A stretch of 64,000 bases of DNA. Source: Pantoea sp. CCBC3-3-1 (GTDB lineage: Bacteria; Pseudomonadota; Gammaproteobacteria; Enterobacterales; Enterobacteriaceae). Location: the NCBI RefSeq assembly GCF_007981265.1, contig NZ_CP034363.1, forward strand, positions 3,782,001 to 3,846,000. The letters run 5' to 3'. The translations under genes were made by a program, and so were the position numbers. The notes below the pieces were generated by a model. The model did no database searches. It saw only the letters and a list, made by a program, of their open reading frames with translations, and was not told where the DNA came from. Shown piece by piece: positions 53,867 to 64,000 of this stretch; the stretch's first letter is position 1, and the number at the start of each line of letters is the position of its first letter.

Positions 53867-53880
53867 ACAGCAAATAAGCA

Positions 53881-54396
53881 CTAGATATGCAGTTCGCGCA
53901 GCTTTTCTTTCGGCAGCGCCAGTTCGTCGTTATGGTTAACGCGAATGTCGTTGTCGATAATGTGGCGAGCGATATCCTGAGCTTCATCTAAAGAGTGCAT
54001 TTCATAAGTGCCGCACTGATAAACGTTCAGCTCAGGAATGCTGTTCTGGTCGGCGACCTTGAGCACATCCTGCATCGCTTCTTTCCAGGCTTTGGCCACA
54101 CGATCTTCAGCAGGCGTACCAATCAGGCTCATGTAAAAACCGGTACGACAACCCATTGGCGAAATGTCGATGATTTCGACGCCATCACCGTTCAGGTGGT
54201 TACGCATAAAGCCAGCAAAGAGATGCTCCAGCGTATGAATACCGCGCTCGGGCATTACCTCAATGTTTGGCTTGCAAAAACGCAGGTCGAAAACGGTAAT
54301 AGTATCGCCATGAGGCGTTTTCATGGTTTTCGCTACGCGAACCGCAGGAGCCGCCATGATAGTGTGATCGACGGTAAAGCTATCCAGCAATGGCAT
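53881..54396 (-). CDS. luxS: S-ribosylhomocysteine lyase
   Basis: LuxS splits S-ribosylhomocysteine to homocysteine and DPD, the precursor of autoinducer 2, within methyl-cycle detoxification. The 171-residue protein keeps the metal site HTLEH (His54, His58) and the later Cys in VYQCG, plus the catalytic Cys83 in SPMGCRTG. It is nearly identical to E. coli LuxS. The micA RNA begins 73 bases upstream on the other strand. Confidence 0.98.
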   Translation of the reverse strand: MPLLDSFTVDHTIMAAPAVRVAKTMKTPHGDTITVFDLRFCKPNIEVMPERGIHTLEHLFAGFMRNHLNGDGVEIIDISPMGCRTGFYMSLIGTPAEDRVAKAWKEAMQDVLKVADQNSIPELNVYQCGTYEMHSLDEAQDIARHIIDNDIRVNHNDELALPKEKLRELHI

Positions 54397-54434
54397 ATTG
54401 TTACCTCAACTAATGAATTTATTTTCGCAACGAT

Positions 54435-54462
54435 GCAACTTTCTCGTTCGTCCCGGGTCTGA
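54435..54462 (+). promoter_or_regulatory. sigma-E promoter of micA
   Basis: -35 GCAACTT (54435-54441), 16-base spacer, -10 TCTGA (54458-54462), against the sigma-E pattern GGAACTT and TCTGA/TCAAA. The expected start, seven bases later, coincides with the 5' end of micA. It lies on the plus strand, divergent from luxS. Confidence 0.85.
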
Positions 54463-54468
54463 ATCTTT

Positions 54469-54542
54469 GAAAGACGCGCATTTTGTTATCATCATCCCTG
54501 ACATCAGAGATGTTAATTTTGGCCACAGCGATGTGGCCTTTT
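54469..54542 (+). ncRNA. micA: MicA small RNA
   Basis: MicA is a sigma-E-induced, Hfq-dependent RNA that blocks translation of ompA and other envelope mRNAs. The 5' end GAAAGACGCGCATT and the ATCATCATCCCTG segment, which pairs with ompA, are as in E. coli. A first stem (TCATCCCTGACATCAGAGATG type) is followed by the terminator GGCCACA/TGTGGCC and a T-run. Position between luxS and gshA is conserved. Confidence 0.93.
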
Positions 54543-54551
54543 CTTTTTGCG

Positions 54552-56111
54552 CTAGCTTCGGCTTTTCAGAAACTCTTCAAAGCTAAGCGTATCACTTTCT
54601 TCGATTTCCTGCTGTTTAACGTTTGAACGTATGGCTTCCTGTTCAAACTGCGACTCGCTCAGGATTTCCAGCTGCTCACCAGCCAACTGATGACGATACT
54701 GCTCAGCCAGCGCCAGTCCGGTGCCATCCAGACCATTTTCTTTTAACGCATTCAGAAAACGTGCTGAATAGGTCAGGTCCGGATCGTCAAACGAGGCAAC
54801 CAGGCGGTCGCAGACAACCTGATAGTGATTATCGCCCTGCTGGCTGTCCAACGTCTCGGCTACACGACGCAAATCTTTAAATAAGGTTTTACCGACATCG
54901 GCTAACAGATGCTGAGCCTCACCACATCCCATCCCAAGCATCAATCCAGGTTTACGCCCTTCCAGAATCACCCGGTTCCAGTTTGTGCGGGTGCAGAGCA
55001 ATTCATCACTGCTCATTTCCGGCGCATCAGCCAGCGTACACCAAATCAGGAACAGATCGAGGAAACGAACCTGGTTTTCATCCACGCCAATCGGCGAGAA
55101 AGGATTGATGTCCAGCGAGCGGACTTCAATGTACTCAATCCCACCGCGCAGCAAAGCATCGGAAGGGTTTTCTCCTGAACGCGTGACGCGTTTAGGGCGA
55201 ATAGGTGCATAAAGTTCGTTCTCAATCTGCAACACGTTGGTATTGAGCTGCAGCCAGTTACCCTGCTCGTCCTTGATACCCATCCGGGCATACTCTTCTG
55301 ACGGCGTTTTGATCGCTGCTTTCAGCGCCTTCACATAATCAGGAAGATTATTGAAGGTGATGCCCAGCCCGCTCTGCGATTTATTGGTGTAGCCAAGATC
55401 GCTCAGGCGCAGTGAAGTGGCATAAGGGAGATAAAGCAGTCCTTTATCCGTCCGCTCAAAAGGCAGCGCCGTTTCTTTGCCCTGTAGGAAAGAGGAACAA
55501 ATAGCGGGCGAAGCGCCAAACAGATAAGGAATAATCCAGCCAAAGCGGTAATAGTTACGGATTAGCCGCAAATAACCTTCTGAGATGGCATCTTTCCCAC
55601 TCTGCTCGTCTTTTACATCCGCCCAGGCCTGCCAGAAAGAGAGCGGCAGTGAGAAGTTGTAGTGCACACCAGAAATCACCTGCATCAGCGCGCCGTAACG
55701 ATTCTTCAGGCCCTGACGATACAACGTTTTCATCTGACCAATATTCGAGCGTCCATATTGAGCCAGCTCAATATTGTTACTGTCGTCAATCAGGCACGGC
55801 ATGCTCATTGGCCACATCCGCTCTTCGCCAAGATCGCGAGAAGTGTGGCGGTGAATGTCGCGCAAAAAAGCCAGCAGATGATCGATGTCATTATCTACAG
55901 GCGTAATGAATTCAAGCAGCGTTTCTGCAAAGTCAGTGGTGATCCACTTATGCGTTAAGGCTGAGCCAAGCGATTTTGGATGCCCGCTGGTCGCCAGGTG
56001 ACCATCGGGTTTTACACGCAGCGTTTCGCGTTCAATGCCGCGACCAATACCTTTCATTGCCTCAGGATTCGCTTCCAGCCAGGAAAGCGCCTGTGATACG
56101 TCCGGGATCAA
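54552..56111 (-). CDS. gshA: glutamate-cysteine ligase
   Basis: GshA joins glutamate and cysteine, the first step of glutathione synthesis. The 519-residue protein is full length. It begins with a TTG (56111), as does the E. coli gene, behind a GGAGG site. Motifs: [10 protein letters not shown] (ATP site), [33 protein letters not shown], and [13 protein letters not shown]. Its transcript ends against the micA terminator region on the other strand. Confidence 0.97.
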   Translation of the reverse strand: MIPDVSQALSWLEANPEAMKGIGRGIERETLRVKPDGHLATSGHPKSLGSALTHKWITTDFAETLLEFITPVDNDIDHLLAFLRDIHRHTSRDLGEERMWPMSMPCLIDDSNNIELAQYGRSNIGQMKTLYRQGLKNRYGALMQVISGVHYNFSLPLSFWQAWADVKDEQSGKDAISEGYLRLIRNYYRFGWIIPYLFGASPAICSSFLQGKETALPFERTDKGLLYLPYATSLRLSDLGYTNKSQSGLGITFNNLPDYVKALKAAIKTPSEEYARMGIKDEQGNWLQLNTNVLQIENELYAPIRPKRVTRSGENPSDALLRGGIEYIEVRSLDINPFSPIGVDENQVRFLDLFLIWCTLADAPEMSSDELLCTRTNWNRVILEGRKPGLMLGMGCGEAQHLLADVGKTLFKDLRRVAETLDSQQGDNHYQVVCDRLVASFDDPDLTYSARFLNALKENGLDGTGLALAEQYRHQLAGEQLEILSESQFEQEAIRSNVKQQEIEESDTLSFEEFLKSRS

Positions 56112-56183
56112 ATTGACCTCCCGCTCGGGGAAAAATTTTTATTGTTCAGCATAAGGTTAACCATGACAGTGATTATTCGCGAA

Positions 56184-56612
56184 TCAATGCCACCATTCCA
56201 TGCCCTGTAATGTTGCGAAAGCCAGCACCACATATCGCAACGTCTTGCCTGCGGCGAGCCAGAATATCACCGGAAACCAGGCGAAACGAAGCCAGCCAGC
56301 GACCACACAAAGCAGATCGCCAATTACCGGCAACCAGCTAAGTAATAATGCAGCCGGCCCCCATCGGTGCAGCCACGCCGTTGCTGTGTGTTGCCATCGC
56401 CCCTGTTGTTTTAGCGGCAGACAGCGGCCAATAATAATATTTGTTAAACCGCCCAGCGTGTTGCCCAGAGCGGCGACCGCAACGATACTGGCTGTCTGGA
56501 CTTTGCCCGTCAACAGTAGACCTGCCAACAAGACTTCTGAACTACCAGGCAATAGCGTCGCGCTGAGGAAACTGCTTGCAAACATCGTGGTGTAAGACAA
56601 CCAGTCATTCAC
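56184..56612 (-). CDS. yqaA: DedA-related inner-membrane protein YqaA
   Basis: YqaA is a 142-residue membrane protein with about four helices, a short member of the SNARE-associated/DedA superfamily. The opening SFLSATLLPGSSEVLLAGLL and the pore motif GNTLGGLTNIIIGR are typical, as is the SWLPVIGDLLCVVAGWLR segment. Its role is not known; relatives move lipid carriers. It overlaps yqaB by four bases. Confidence 0.92.
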   Translation of the reverse strand: MNDWLSYTTMFASSFLSATLLPGSSEVLLAGLLLTGKVQTASIVAVAALGNTLGGLTNIIIGRCLPLKQQGRWQHTATAWLHRWGPAALLLSWLPVIGDLLCVVAGWLRFAWFPVIFWLAAGKTLRYVVLAFATLQGMEWWH

Positions 56613-57175
56613 AACAAGCGAACATCCACAAAGTCCATACCGGCAGCTTTAGCCGCCTGTATGCCAAAATCAGCATCTTCGAAGACAATACAGCGCTCGG
56701 GCGCAATGCTGATGAGTTCGGCACACCGCAGGAAAGTTTCTGGTTCCGGCTTGTGTTTGGTCACATCATCCGCGCCCACAATAGCCTCAAAACAGTTGCG
56801 CAGCCCTAAATGCTGTAACAGCGCATCAGCCATAGCATGCTCGCTGCCCGTTCCCACAGCCATTGGACGACGGCCGCGATAGGCTTTAACGACATCAATC
56901 AGCGGCAGCGGTTGTACGGTATCGAAAAGCATCTCTTTCAACGCAGCCGTTTTTTCTGCCGCGAGCCGGTAAGGATCAAGATCGCTCTGATGGCTGGCAA
57001 GGATTACTTCAGCAATACGCCACGTCGGCGATCCATTGAGGCCAATGACGGTACGCTCATCAAAACCCAGTCCATACCGCGCCAGCACGGCATGCCATGC
57101 TTTGCGGTGCGTTGGCTCAGTATCCAGGATGGTGCCATCCATATCGAATATCAAGCCGCCGTAACTATCGTACAT
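56609..57175 (-). CDS. yqaB: fructose-1-phosphate phosphatase YqaB
   Basis: YqaB is a HAD-superfamily phosphatase; the E. coli enzyme acts on fructose 1-phosphate and 6-phosphogluconate. The start at 57175 (MYDSYGGLIFDMDGT) gives 188 residues with GGAGG upstream. Catalytic motifs are DMDGT (Asp nucleophile 11), GTGSEH, and FEDADFG. It is translationally coupled to yqaA. Confidence 0.95.
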   Translation of the reverse strand: MYDSYGGLIFDMDGTILDTEPTHRKAWHAVLARYGLGFDERTVIGLNGSPTWRIAEVILASHQSDLDPYRLAAEKTAALKEMLFDTVQPLPLIDVVKAYRGRRPMAVGTGSEHAMADALLQHLGLRNCFEAIVGADDVTKHKPEPETFLRCAELISIAPERCIVFEDADFGIQAAKAAGMDFVDVRLL

Positions 57176-57531
57176 ACCTGCCTCCATCCCTGAATAACCG
57201 AACGATTACTTTAGCGTAAAGCACTGCCGTTGTCGCTGTCGGCATGGATCCGCAAATGCCTTGAAACGTATAGGGTTTTTTATTATCAGATTATATCCTT
57301 GTTAAAGAATTCGAAAATCGGTAGCGATCGAGGGCATAAATCGGACAAAGCAAAGCAAGAAGAATAAGAAATTTAATTTAAGGAGAGTATGGAATATGAA
57401 CAGCAAACGGGAGAGATAAACGTCAATACGAACGGGAGAAGCTAAAAGTTTACAGAGGGTATTGAGGAAGGGCGCATTCGGGAGAATGACTCAGCATGAA
57501 CAGAGGTGATTACCACCAGCCTGACTAAATA
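57176..57531. other. intergenic region between yqaB and the tRNA operon
   Basis: About 355 AT-rich, purine-rich bases. A plus-strand mini-ORF of 18 codons at 57389-57445 (starts MEYEQQTGE) has a good AAGGAG site, but no homology is recognised. No clear terminator of the tRNA operon was identified. Confidence 0.5.
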
Positions 57532-57608
57532 TGGTGCATCCGGGAGGATTCGAACCTCCGACCGCTCGGTTCGTAGCCGAGTACTCTATCCAGCTGAGCT
57601 ACGGATGC
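57532..57608 (-). tRNA. argQ: tRNA-Arg (anticodon ACG), copy furthest from the promoter
   Basis: A 77-base tRNA including CCA: acceptor GCATCCG, anticodon loop CTACGAA, T arm GGAGGTTCGAATCCTCC. It is identical to the other three intact copies. The symbol follows order in the E. coli serV-argVYZQ operon. Confidence 0.96.
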
Positions 57609-57722
57609 ATTGGAAATGCAGTAAAACAGGGGGCGTTGCCAGAGCAACGTTATCATCACCTGTGCTGGCTTAAACATACTGCTCTATGCCAGTACAGCTT
57701 TAATGACCACTTCTTCAGAATA

Positions 57723-57799
57723 TGGTGCATCCGGGAGGATTCGAACCTCCGACCGCTCGGTTCGTAGCCGAGTACTCTATCCAGCTGAGCTACGGATGC
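57723..57799 (-). tRNA. argZ: tRNA-Arg (anticodon ACG)
   Basis: 77 bases with CCA, identical in the body to the other intact copies. It is followed, on the minus strand, by a spacer that resembles the one behind the copy at 58031. Confidence 0.96.
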
Positions 57800-57894
57800 A
57801 TCGGAAAAACTAAAGGGAGATAACGCGACAAACCTGAGGAGATACGGAAGAAACTGACTGTCACTCTAAAGAATGCTTTCATTTCTACAGAATA

Positions 57895-57913
57895 TGGTGC
57901 ATCCGGGAGGATT
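57895..57913 (-). pseudogene. truncated tRNA-Arg remnant
   Basis: TGGTGCATCCGGGAGGATT is the exact 3' end of the tRNA-Arg gene (CCA, acceptor 3' strand and half the T arm). After it the tRNA sequence stops and unrelated sequence begins. It occupies the place of a fifth tandem copy. Confidence 0.9.
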
Positions 57914-58030
57914 ATTCGGCTTACGCCTCACCCTGACGGGCCGTTGCTAAAGCAACGTTATCATCCCTTGTGCTGGCTTAAACATACTGCTCTATGCCAG
58001 TACAGCTTTAATGACCACTTCTTCAAAATA

Positions 58031-58107
58031 TGGTGCATCCGGGAGGATTCGAACCTCCGACCGCTCGGTTCGTAGCCGAGTACTCTATCCAGCTGAGCTA
58101 CGGATGC
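58031..58107 (-). tRNA. argY: tRNA-Arg (anticodon ACG)
   Basis: 77 bases with CCA. The cloverleaf is complete and identical to the copies at 57532, 57723 and 58224. Confidence 0.96.
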
Positions 58108-58223
58108 ATGACAAATTCTGGTATAACGCAGGGGTGCTAACGACTCACCGTGATACAGGCTGCTAACACCGTATCCTTACTTCTTAAACAAAATGGCTTC
58201 TTACAAACCCACTTCGTAAAATA

Positions 58224-58300
58224 TGGTGCATCCGGGAGGATTCGAACCTCCGACCGCTCGGTTCGTAGCCGAGTACTCTATCCAGCTGAGCTACGGATGC
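58224..58300 (-). tRNA. argV: tRNA-Arg (anticodon ACG), first after serV
   Basis: 77 bases with CCA. It lies three bases downstream of tRNA-Ser, as the E. coli argV lies close to serV. Confidence 0.96.
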
Positions 58301-58303
58301 AAA

Positions 58304-58396
58304 TGGCGGTGAGGCGGGGATTCGAACCCCGGATGCAGCTTTTGACCGCATACTCCCTTAGCAGGGGAGCGCCTTCAGCCTCTCGGCCACCTCACC
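58304..58396 (-). tRNA. serV: tRNA-Ser (anticodon GCU)
   Basis: A 93-base class II tRNA including CCA, with a long variable arm. The anticodon loop is CTGCTAA and the acceptor GGTGAGG pairs with CCTCACC. It is the first tRNA of the operon. Confidence 0.96.
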
Positions 58397-58460
58397 ATAC
58401 GCACTCTTGCGAGTTGTGCTTCAGAACTTTGTTTCTGCTCATCGGCACTGCGTGGCGCAC

Positions 58461-58488
58461 ATATTACTTTCTGGGCCTTATAAGTCAA
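58461..58488 (-). promoter_or_regulatory. promoter of the serV-arg tRNA operon
   Basis: On the minus strand: -35 TTGACT, 16-base spacer, -10 TAATAT, followed by GTGCGCCACGC. The GC-rich discriminator fits a stringently controlled stable-RNA promoter. It lies about 65 bases upstream of serV. Confidence 0.85.
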
Positions 58489-58666
58489 ACATATTTTTCG
58501 CCTCATGCGTTTGTTTGCACACTTCACAGCCAATACGGGTGTTTTGGAGACAAAAAGAGTGATTTATCAACAATAATCACCCAGTTGAGCAGGAATAAAG
58601 TGATGCAGGGGAAAACGAAAAGAAGAGAGAAAAAGCCAGAGAAGGTAGTAAGAGAGGGGAAAACCG

Positions 58667-58694
58667 GTAGCGCCTCGCCATAAATAGCGAGGCG
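58667..58694 (-). terminator. terminator of csrA
   Basis: Ten-base perfect stem AGCGCCTCGC/GCGAGGCGCT with an eight-base loop; on the minus strand ACCGGTTTTCCCC follows. It ends csrA transcripts before the tRNA promoter. Confidence 0.82.
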
Positions 58695-58703
58695 CTGGAT
58701 CCG

Positions 58704-58889
58704 TTAGTAACTCGTTTGCTGAGTTTTTTCGGCCTGGATACGCTGATAGATCTCTTCGCGATGAACCGAAACTTCTTTAGGGGCATTCACACCGATGCGA
58801 ACCTGGTTCCCTTTCACTCCCAGCACCGTTACAGTCACCTCATCACCAATCATGAGGGTTTCACCAACTCGACGAGTTAGAATAAGCAT
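58704..58889 (-). CDS. csrA: carbon storage regulator CsrA
   Basis: CsrA is a dimeric RNA-binding protein that controls glycogen, motility and biofilm mRNAs at GGA motifs. The 61 residues ([18 protein letters not shown]...) are essentially the E. coli sequence, including the RNA-contact Leu4, Arg6 and Arg44. It lies between alaS and the serV operon, as in E. coli, with an AAGGAG site. Confidence 0.98.
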   Translation of the reverse strand: MLILTRRVGETLMIGDEVTVTVLGVKGNQVRIGVNAPKEVSVHREEIYQRIQAEKTQQTSY

Positions 58890-59135
58890 TCTTTGCTCCT
58901 TGAAAGATTAAAAGAGTCGGGTTAACTGTCGCCCGGCATTATCCATCATATAACGCTAAATGTAGACTATGACAAATACACGGGAAGTGCACCATCACAC
59001 TCATACATTCTGCTGATATTTAGTTTAGCCGAAATACACACCATCAACCTGACTTTGTGTTTTTTGCGATTGCACCTGGCCAGAAAACGCCATGGAGGCT
59101 CTCCATAGCGCCTTCTGAGATGCCTTTTTATTGTG

Positions 59136-61763
59136 TTACAGTTTTGCAGCCACCCAGGATTCAACGCCTGCCAGTGCTCCAGGCAGCGCCTGAGCGTCGG
59201 TGCCACCAGCCTGTGCCATATCCGGGCGTCCGCCGCCCTTACCGCCTACCTGCTGAGCTAACTCGCCCACCAGCTCGCCGGCTTTCACGCGGTCGGTCAA
59301 ATCTTTCGTAACGCCTGCAATCAGCGAAACCTTACCCTCTGCCACGGTTGCCAGCACAATAATCGCTGACTTGAGCTGATTTTTCAGATCGTCGACCATG
59401 GTGCGCAGCATCTTCGGTTCAACGTTGTTTAGCTCGCTCACCAGCAGCTTGACGCCTTTAACGTCCACGGCCTTACTGCTGAGCGACGCGCTTTCCTGCG
59501 CCGCCTGCTGATCTTTCAACTGTTGTAACTCTTTCTCCAGCCCGCGCACATGATCGATCATCGCACGAACCTTTTCGTTCAGATTGCTGTTGTTGGCTTT
59601 AACCAGCTGGGCCACTTCATGCAGCTGTTCACTCTGAGCGTACACCTGTTTTAGCGCGCCCTCACCCGTTACCGCTTCGATACGACGTACGCCTGCTGCC
59701 GTTCCTGATTCAGAGGTGATACGGAACAACCCAATATCTCCCGTACGGCTGGCGTGTGTGCCACCGCAAAGCTCGGTAGAGAAATCGCCCATTGTCAGAA
59801 CGCGCACATGGTCATCGTATTTCTCGCCAAACAGGGCCATTGCGCCCAATGCTTTGGCTGACTCAAGTTCCATGATGTTGGTATCGACGGACAGGTTACG
59901 ACGGATCTGCGCGTTGACGATCTCTTCAACCTGACGAATTTCCTGCGGCTTCATCGCTTCAAAATGTGAGAAGTCGAAACGCAGGTATTTGTCATTTACC
60001 AGCGAGCCTTTCTGCGCTACGTGATTTCCCAGCACCTGACGCAGTGCGGCATGCAACAGGTGAGTTGCAGAGTGGTTCAGACGAATACGGGCACGACGCG
60101 TTTCATCGACATGCGCGGCCAGACGATCGCCCACGCGCAGCGTGCCAGACGTCAGCTTGCCGATATGGCCAATCGCCTGCGCATATTTTTGCGTGTCGGT
60201 CACGGTAAACAGCGCGCTTTCGCCTTGCAGTTGACCGGTATCACCAACCTGACCGCCTGACTCACCATAGAATGGCGTTTCATCCAGCACAATCACGCCT
60301 TCCTGCCCGGCCAAAATTTCTTGCGCTGGCTGACCCTCAACGAAAATTGCCTTCACGGTAGCGGTCAGTTCAAGCTGGTCATAGCCTTTGAACGTTGAAG
60401 CATCATCAACGCGGATAACGTTGTTATAGTCTGCGCTAAAGCCGCTGGCTTCACGCGCACGCTGGCGCTGCTGCTCCATTGCCTGTTCAAAACCGGCTTC
60501 ATCAATTTTCAGATTACGTTCGCGGCAAACGTCTGCCGTTAAATCGGCAGGGAAACCGAAGGTATCGTATAAACGGAAAACGGTTTCGCCGTCCAGCGTA
60601 TCGCCCTGCAGTTTTGTGAGCTCTTCATCTAACAGCGCCAGGCCACGCTCCAGCGTTTTAGCAAACTGCTCTTCTTCCGTCTTCAGCACCTGCTCAACCT
60701 GAGCCTGCTGTTTAGCCAGATCTTCGCCAGCTGCACCCATGACGTCAATCAGCGGAGCAACCAGTTTCCAGAAGAAGGTTCCCTGAGCGCCCAGCATGTT
60801 GCCATGGCGTACAGCACGACGAATGATACGGCGCAGCACGTAGCCACGGTTTTCATTCGACGGGATCACGCCATCGGCAATCAGGAAAGCACAGGAACGG
60901 ATGTGATCGGCAATAACGCGCAGCGATTTGCTGGTCAGATCGGTTACGCCGGTAACGGAGGCCACAGATTTGATCAGTTTCTCGAACAGATCGATTTCGT
61001 AGTTGGAGTTCACATGTTGCAGTACAGCAGTAATACGCTCCAGCCCCATACCGGTATCGACGGATGGTTTTGGCAGCGGCAGCATGGTGCCGTCAGACTG
61101 ACGGTTAAACTGCATGAAGACGATGTTCCAGATCTCAATAAAGCGATCGCCATCTTCTTCCGGGCTGCCCGGAGGCCCACCCCAAATATGGTCGCCGTGG
61201 TCGAAGAAAATTTCGCTGCACGGGCCGCACGGGCCAGTATCGCCCATCTGCCAGAAGTTATCTGAAGCGTAAGCGCCGCCTTTATTGTCGCCAATACGGA
61301 TAATGCGCTCGCGCGGCACGCCTACTTCGTCGGCCCAGATGTTGAAAGCTTCGTCATCGGTTTCATATACCGTCACCCACAGCTTCTCTTTCGGCAGGTT
61401 AAACCACTGCGCGCCGGTCAACAGTTCCCATGCGTAGCCGATAGCTTCACGCTTGAAATAGTCACCGAAGCTGAAGTTGCCCAACATTTCAAAGAAGGTG
61501 TGATGGCGAGCGGTGTAACCCACGTTTTCCAAATCGTTATGTTTGCCACCAGCGCGAACGCAGCGCTGGGAAGTTGTCGCGCGCGAATAGTTGCGCTTAT
61601 CCTGCCCAAGGAAAACATCTTTAAACTGGTTCATCCCGGCGTTAGTAAACAGCAACGTCGGATCATTAGTCGGGACGAGGGAGCTACTGGCTACAACCTG
61701 ATGTCCCTTGCCATGGAAAAAGTCGAGAAACGCCTGGCGAATCTCCGCAGTGCTCTTGCTCAT
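59136..61763 (-). CDS. alaS: alanyl-tRNA synthetase
   Basis: AlaS charges tRNA-Ala. The 875 residues are: class II catalytic core (1-~250, with [25 protein letters not shown]), tRNA-recognition helices (~250-460), the editing domain (~550-710) with the zinc-site HxxxH ([12 protein letters not shown]) and CGGTH motifs, and the C-Ala domain (from ~760, ending [10 protein letters not shown]). The AGGA site and the start at 61763 match E. coli. Confidence 0.98.
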   Translation of the reverse strand: MSKSTAEIRQAFLDFFHGKGHQVVASSSLVPTNDPTLLFTNAGMNQFKDVFLGQDKRNYSRATTSQRCVRAGGKHNDLENVGYTARHHTFFEMLGNFSFGDYFKREAIGYAWELLTGAQWFNLPKEKLWVTVYETDDEAFNIWADEVGVPRERIIRIGDNKGGAYASDNFWQMGDTGPCGPCSEIFFDHGDHIWGGPPGSPEEDGDRFIEIWNIVFMQFNRQSDGTMLPLPKPSVDTGMGLERITAVLQHVNSNYEIDLFEKLIKSVASVTGVTDLTSKSLRVIADHIRSCAFLIADGVIPSNENRGYVLRRIIRRAVRHGNMLGAQGTFFWKLVAPLIDVMGAAGEDLAKQQAQVEQVLKTEEEQFAKTLERGLALLDEELTKLQGDTLDGETVFRLYDTFGFPADLTADVCRERNLKIDEAGFEQAMEQQRQRAREASGFSADYNNVIRVDDASTFKGYDQLELTATVKAIFVEGQPAQEILAGQEGVIVLDETPFYGESGGQVGDTGQLQGESALFTVTDTQKYAQAIGHIGKLTSGTLRVGDRLAAHVDETRRARIRLNHSATHLLHAALRQVLGNHVAQKGSLVNDKYLRFDFSHFEAMKPQEIRQVEEIVNAQIRRNLSVDTNIMELESAKALGAMALFGEKYDDHVRVLTMGDFSTELCGGTHASRTGDIGLFRITSESGTAAGVRRIEAVTGEGALKQVYAQSEQLHEVAQLVKANNSNLNEKVRAMIDHVRGLEKELQQLKDQQAAQESASLSSKAVDVKGVKLLVSELNNVEPKMLRTMVDDLKNQLKSAIIVLATVAEGKVSLIAGVTKDLTDRVKAGELVGELAQQVGGKGGGRPDMAQAGGTDAQALPGALAGVESWVAAKL

Positions 61764-61904
61764 AATTGTCCTGGAATCACGCTAACGAAACATTTCGTGG
61801 GTTTTACTACGCCGGCAGGGCTGACCCTTTCCCCGGCAACACACGAACAAAAAGTGGTGAATAAGATAAATTTTCTTCGGAGGGAAGTAAAATCACATTG
61901 GCGC

Positions 61905-62420
61905 TCAATCATCAAAATTAGAAAAAATGCTGCGAATATCTTCGGAAAAGAAGCCTTTTGTCATCAGATAGCGCTGCACTTTAGCTTTTTCCTTCCAGTC
62001 GACCGGTAACGGCAGCCCAAACTTACGTTCGGCTGCGTCAAATGCCATTCTTTGCCAGTCGATATCAGATTCAGCCAGCACTTGATCCGTTAAGGCTTTA
62101 TCAATGCCTTTTTGTCCCAATTCCATACGAATACGCTGTGGACCATAGCCTTTACGGCTACGGCTGGCAACAAAGCGCTCGGCGAAACGGGCATCATCAA
62201 GATAATTGTTTTCATAACACCAGGCGACCACGCGGTCGATCAGCTCTGGCGTAAGAGGCTCAGGCTGCTGGGTTCGATCTTTTGCAAACATGGCAGCACG
62301 TTCGGCTGAAAGCGACAGCTTGCGTCGAAATTCAGCTTCGCTGTGATCGCGCAAGGTCAAAATACGCATCGCTCTGTCCAGCTGGCGAGTAAACTGGTTA
62401 CGTTCAGTGGCGTCAGACAT
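61905..62420 (-). CDS. recX: RecA modulator RecX
   Basis: RecX blocks growth of RecA filaments. It is a 171-residue, all-helical, basic protein with three tandem three-helix repeats. GYGPQRIRMELGQKGI is the most conserved stretch. The start has a GGAG site. It is read from the recA promoter past a leaky terminator and lies about 200 bases behind recA. Confidence 0.94.
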   Translation of the reverse strand: MSDATERNQFTRQLDRAMRILTLRDHSEAEFRRKLSLSAERAAMFAKDRTQQPEPLTPELIDRVVAWCYENNYLDDARFAERFVASRSRKGYGPQRIRMELGQKGIDKALTDQVLAESDIDWQRMAFDAAERKFGLPLPVDWKEKAKVQRYLMTKGFFSEDIRSIFSNFDD

Positions 62421-62514
62421 GGTACTCCGAAGGTATCAGGTTTAAATCAAAGTAAGGGTAGCGAGGAACCGCTGAAGAAACAAAGTGGTTTTCGCTTTTC
62501 AGGCTGCGGAAATG

Positions 62515-62546
62515 CAAAAAGGAACGGCATGGTAGCCGTTCCTTTT
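62515..62546. terminator. recA-recX intergenic terminator
   Basis: The stem AAAAGGAACGGC/GCCGTTCCTTTT (12 pairs) with a six-base loop has A- and T-runs at both ends, so it can work in both directions. It should reduce recX expression relative to recA. Confidence 0.92.
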
Positions 62547-62624
62547 GAATGATTAACATCGTGCTCAGGCAAACGCATTTAACGTTTACCAGCATGCTGA
62601 AAGGGTTCCCTTTCAGCCGACTAA

Positions 62625-63701
<1,077 letters not shown>

Positions 63702-63756
63702 TCACGCGGGGTAAAGCACGCTTTCGCGGCTTCGTGTCACAATCAATATGGGTGCA

Positions 63757-63784
63757 ATTATACTGTATAGTCATACAGTATCAA
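63757..63784 (-). promoter_or_regulatory. recA promoter
   Basis: On the minus strand: -35 TTGATA (63784-63779), 16-base spacer, -10 TATAAT (63762-63757). The LexA box lies across the spacer. Confidence 0.93.
63761..63780. promoter_or_regulatory. LexA (SOS) box of recA
   Basis: TACTGTATAGTCATACAGTA fits the consensus TACTGTATATATATACAGTA, with the invariant CTGT-N8-ACAG core. It blocks the recA promoter until SOS induction. Confidence 0.97.
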
Positions 63785-63786
63785 GC

Positions 63787-64000
63787 TTAATTTTTAAGAA
63801 AATGGTCACGCAACGTCAGCAGTGCCCAGGCCGTGGCCTGACGTCGTACCGCTTCCCGATCGCCGGAAAATACCTTGCGCTGCGCCAGCGTTTCGGCTGT
63901 TGCTGACGCGAAGCCAAACCATACGGTTCCCACGGGTTTTTCTGCGGAGCCGCCATCAGGACCGGCAATCCCGCTTACGGAGATGGCGAATTGAGCACAG
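63787..64000 (-). CDS. pncC: nicotinamide-nucleotide amidohydrolase, C-terminal part (cut by window edge)
   Basis: The minus-strand frame is open from the right edge to a TAA at 63787 and encodes about 71 residues. It reads FAISVSGIAGPDGGSAEKPVGTVWFG and ends ALLTLRDHFLKN, the C-terminal half of the CinA-C domain of PncC (YgaD). PncC recycles NMN to nicotinic acid mononucleotide. The catalytic Ser-containing start and N-terminus lie beyond the window. It is upstream of recA, as in E. coli. Confidence 0.9.
   Translation of the reverse strand, partial: CAQFAISVSGIAGPDGGSAEKPVGTVWFGFASATAETLAQRKVFSGDREAVRRQATAWALLTLRDHFLKN

Noticed and set aside
57895..57913. Attachment site of an integrated element
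   Set aside because: The 3' tRNA remnant could be an attachment site, but no integrase or foreign genes lie nearby. Unequal recombination explains it better.
58150..58683. 177-codon plus-strand frame through the tRNA-Arg and tRNA-Ser genes
   Set aside because: It runs antisense through two tRNAs and has no protein resemblance.

Overview
The window is ordinary chromosomal DNA of a member of the Enterobacterales. Almost every gene has a close Escherichia coli counterpart. The codon use, the rRNA operon with a tRNA-Glu spacer, and a mix of conserved blocks with a few lineage-specific insertions suggest the Erwinia/Pantoea side of the order. That placement is inference from gene content; no species is named. 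No prophage, insertion sequence, integron or CRISPR array was seen.

Region 1 (1-8.1 kb): a small lipoprotein; the S-methylmethionine salvage pair mmuP-mmuM behind tandem MetJ boxes; ygaC and ygaM; and the class Ib ribonucleotide reductase operon nrdHIEF behind two NrdR-like boxes. Region 2 (8.1-17.0 kb): the osmoprotectant importer proVWX; an intact MFS gene matching the position of E. coli ygaY; a decayed ygaH-like fragment; and the mprA-emrA-emrB multidrug efflux system. Region 3 (17.0-25.5 kb): the rRNA/tRNA modification genes yfiF and tapT, thioredoxin 2 (trxC), the lysine acetyltransferase gene patZ, pssA, yfiM and the 2-oxoglutarate permease kgtP.

Region 4 (25.9-31.5 kb): a complete rRNA operon on the minus strand (16S, tRNA-Glu, 23S, 5S) with promoters P1 and P2, boxA elements, a 16S processing stem and a terminator. 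Region 5 (31.5-43.1 kb): clpB-pgeF-rluD with a sigma-32-like promoter; bamD; raiA; the attenuator-controlled pheL-pheA; and tyrA-aroF with TyrR boxes. Two solute-binding-protein genes sit between pheA and tyrA. They follow a strong ModE-like operator, which suggests molybdate or tungstate handling.

Region 6 (43.3-47.8 kb): an accessory patch between aroF and rplS: MFS transporter and TetR regulator with its palindrome, an acetyltransferase, a class I glutamine amidotransferase-like protein, and a soluble double-PAS chemoreceptor-like protein. Region 7 (48.0-64.0 kb): rpsP-rimM-trmD-rplS, ffh, ypjD, corB, luxS, the small RNA micA with a sigma-E-like promoter, gshA, yqaA-yqaB, a serV-argVYZQ-type tRNA operon containing a truncated fifth tRNA-Arg copy, csrA, alaS, recX, recA with its LexA box, and the 3' end of pncC.

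Compared with the E. coli order recalled from memory, emrB is here joined to yfiF and corB is joined to luxS. The whole yfiF-to-corB block therefore lies between emrB and luxS, which are adjacent in E. coli.
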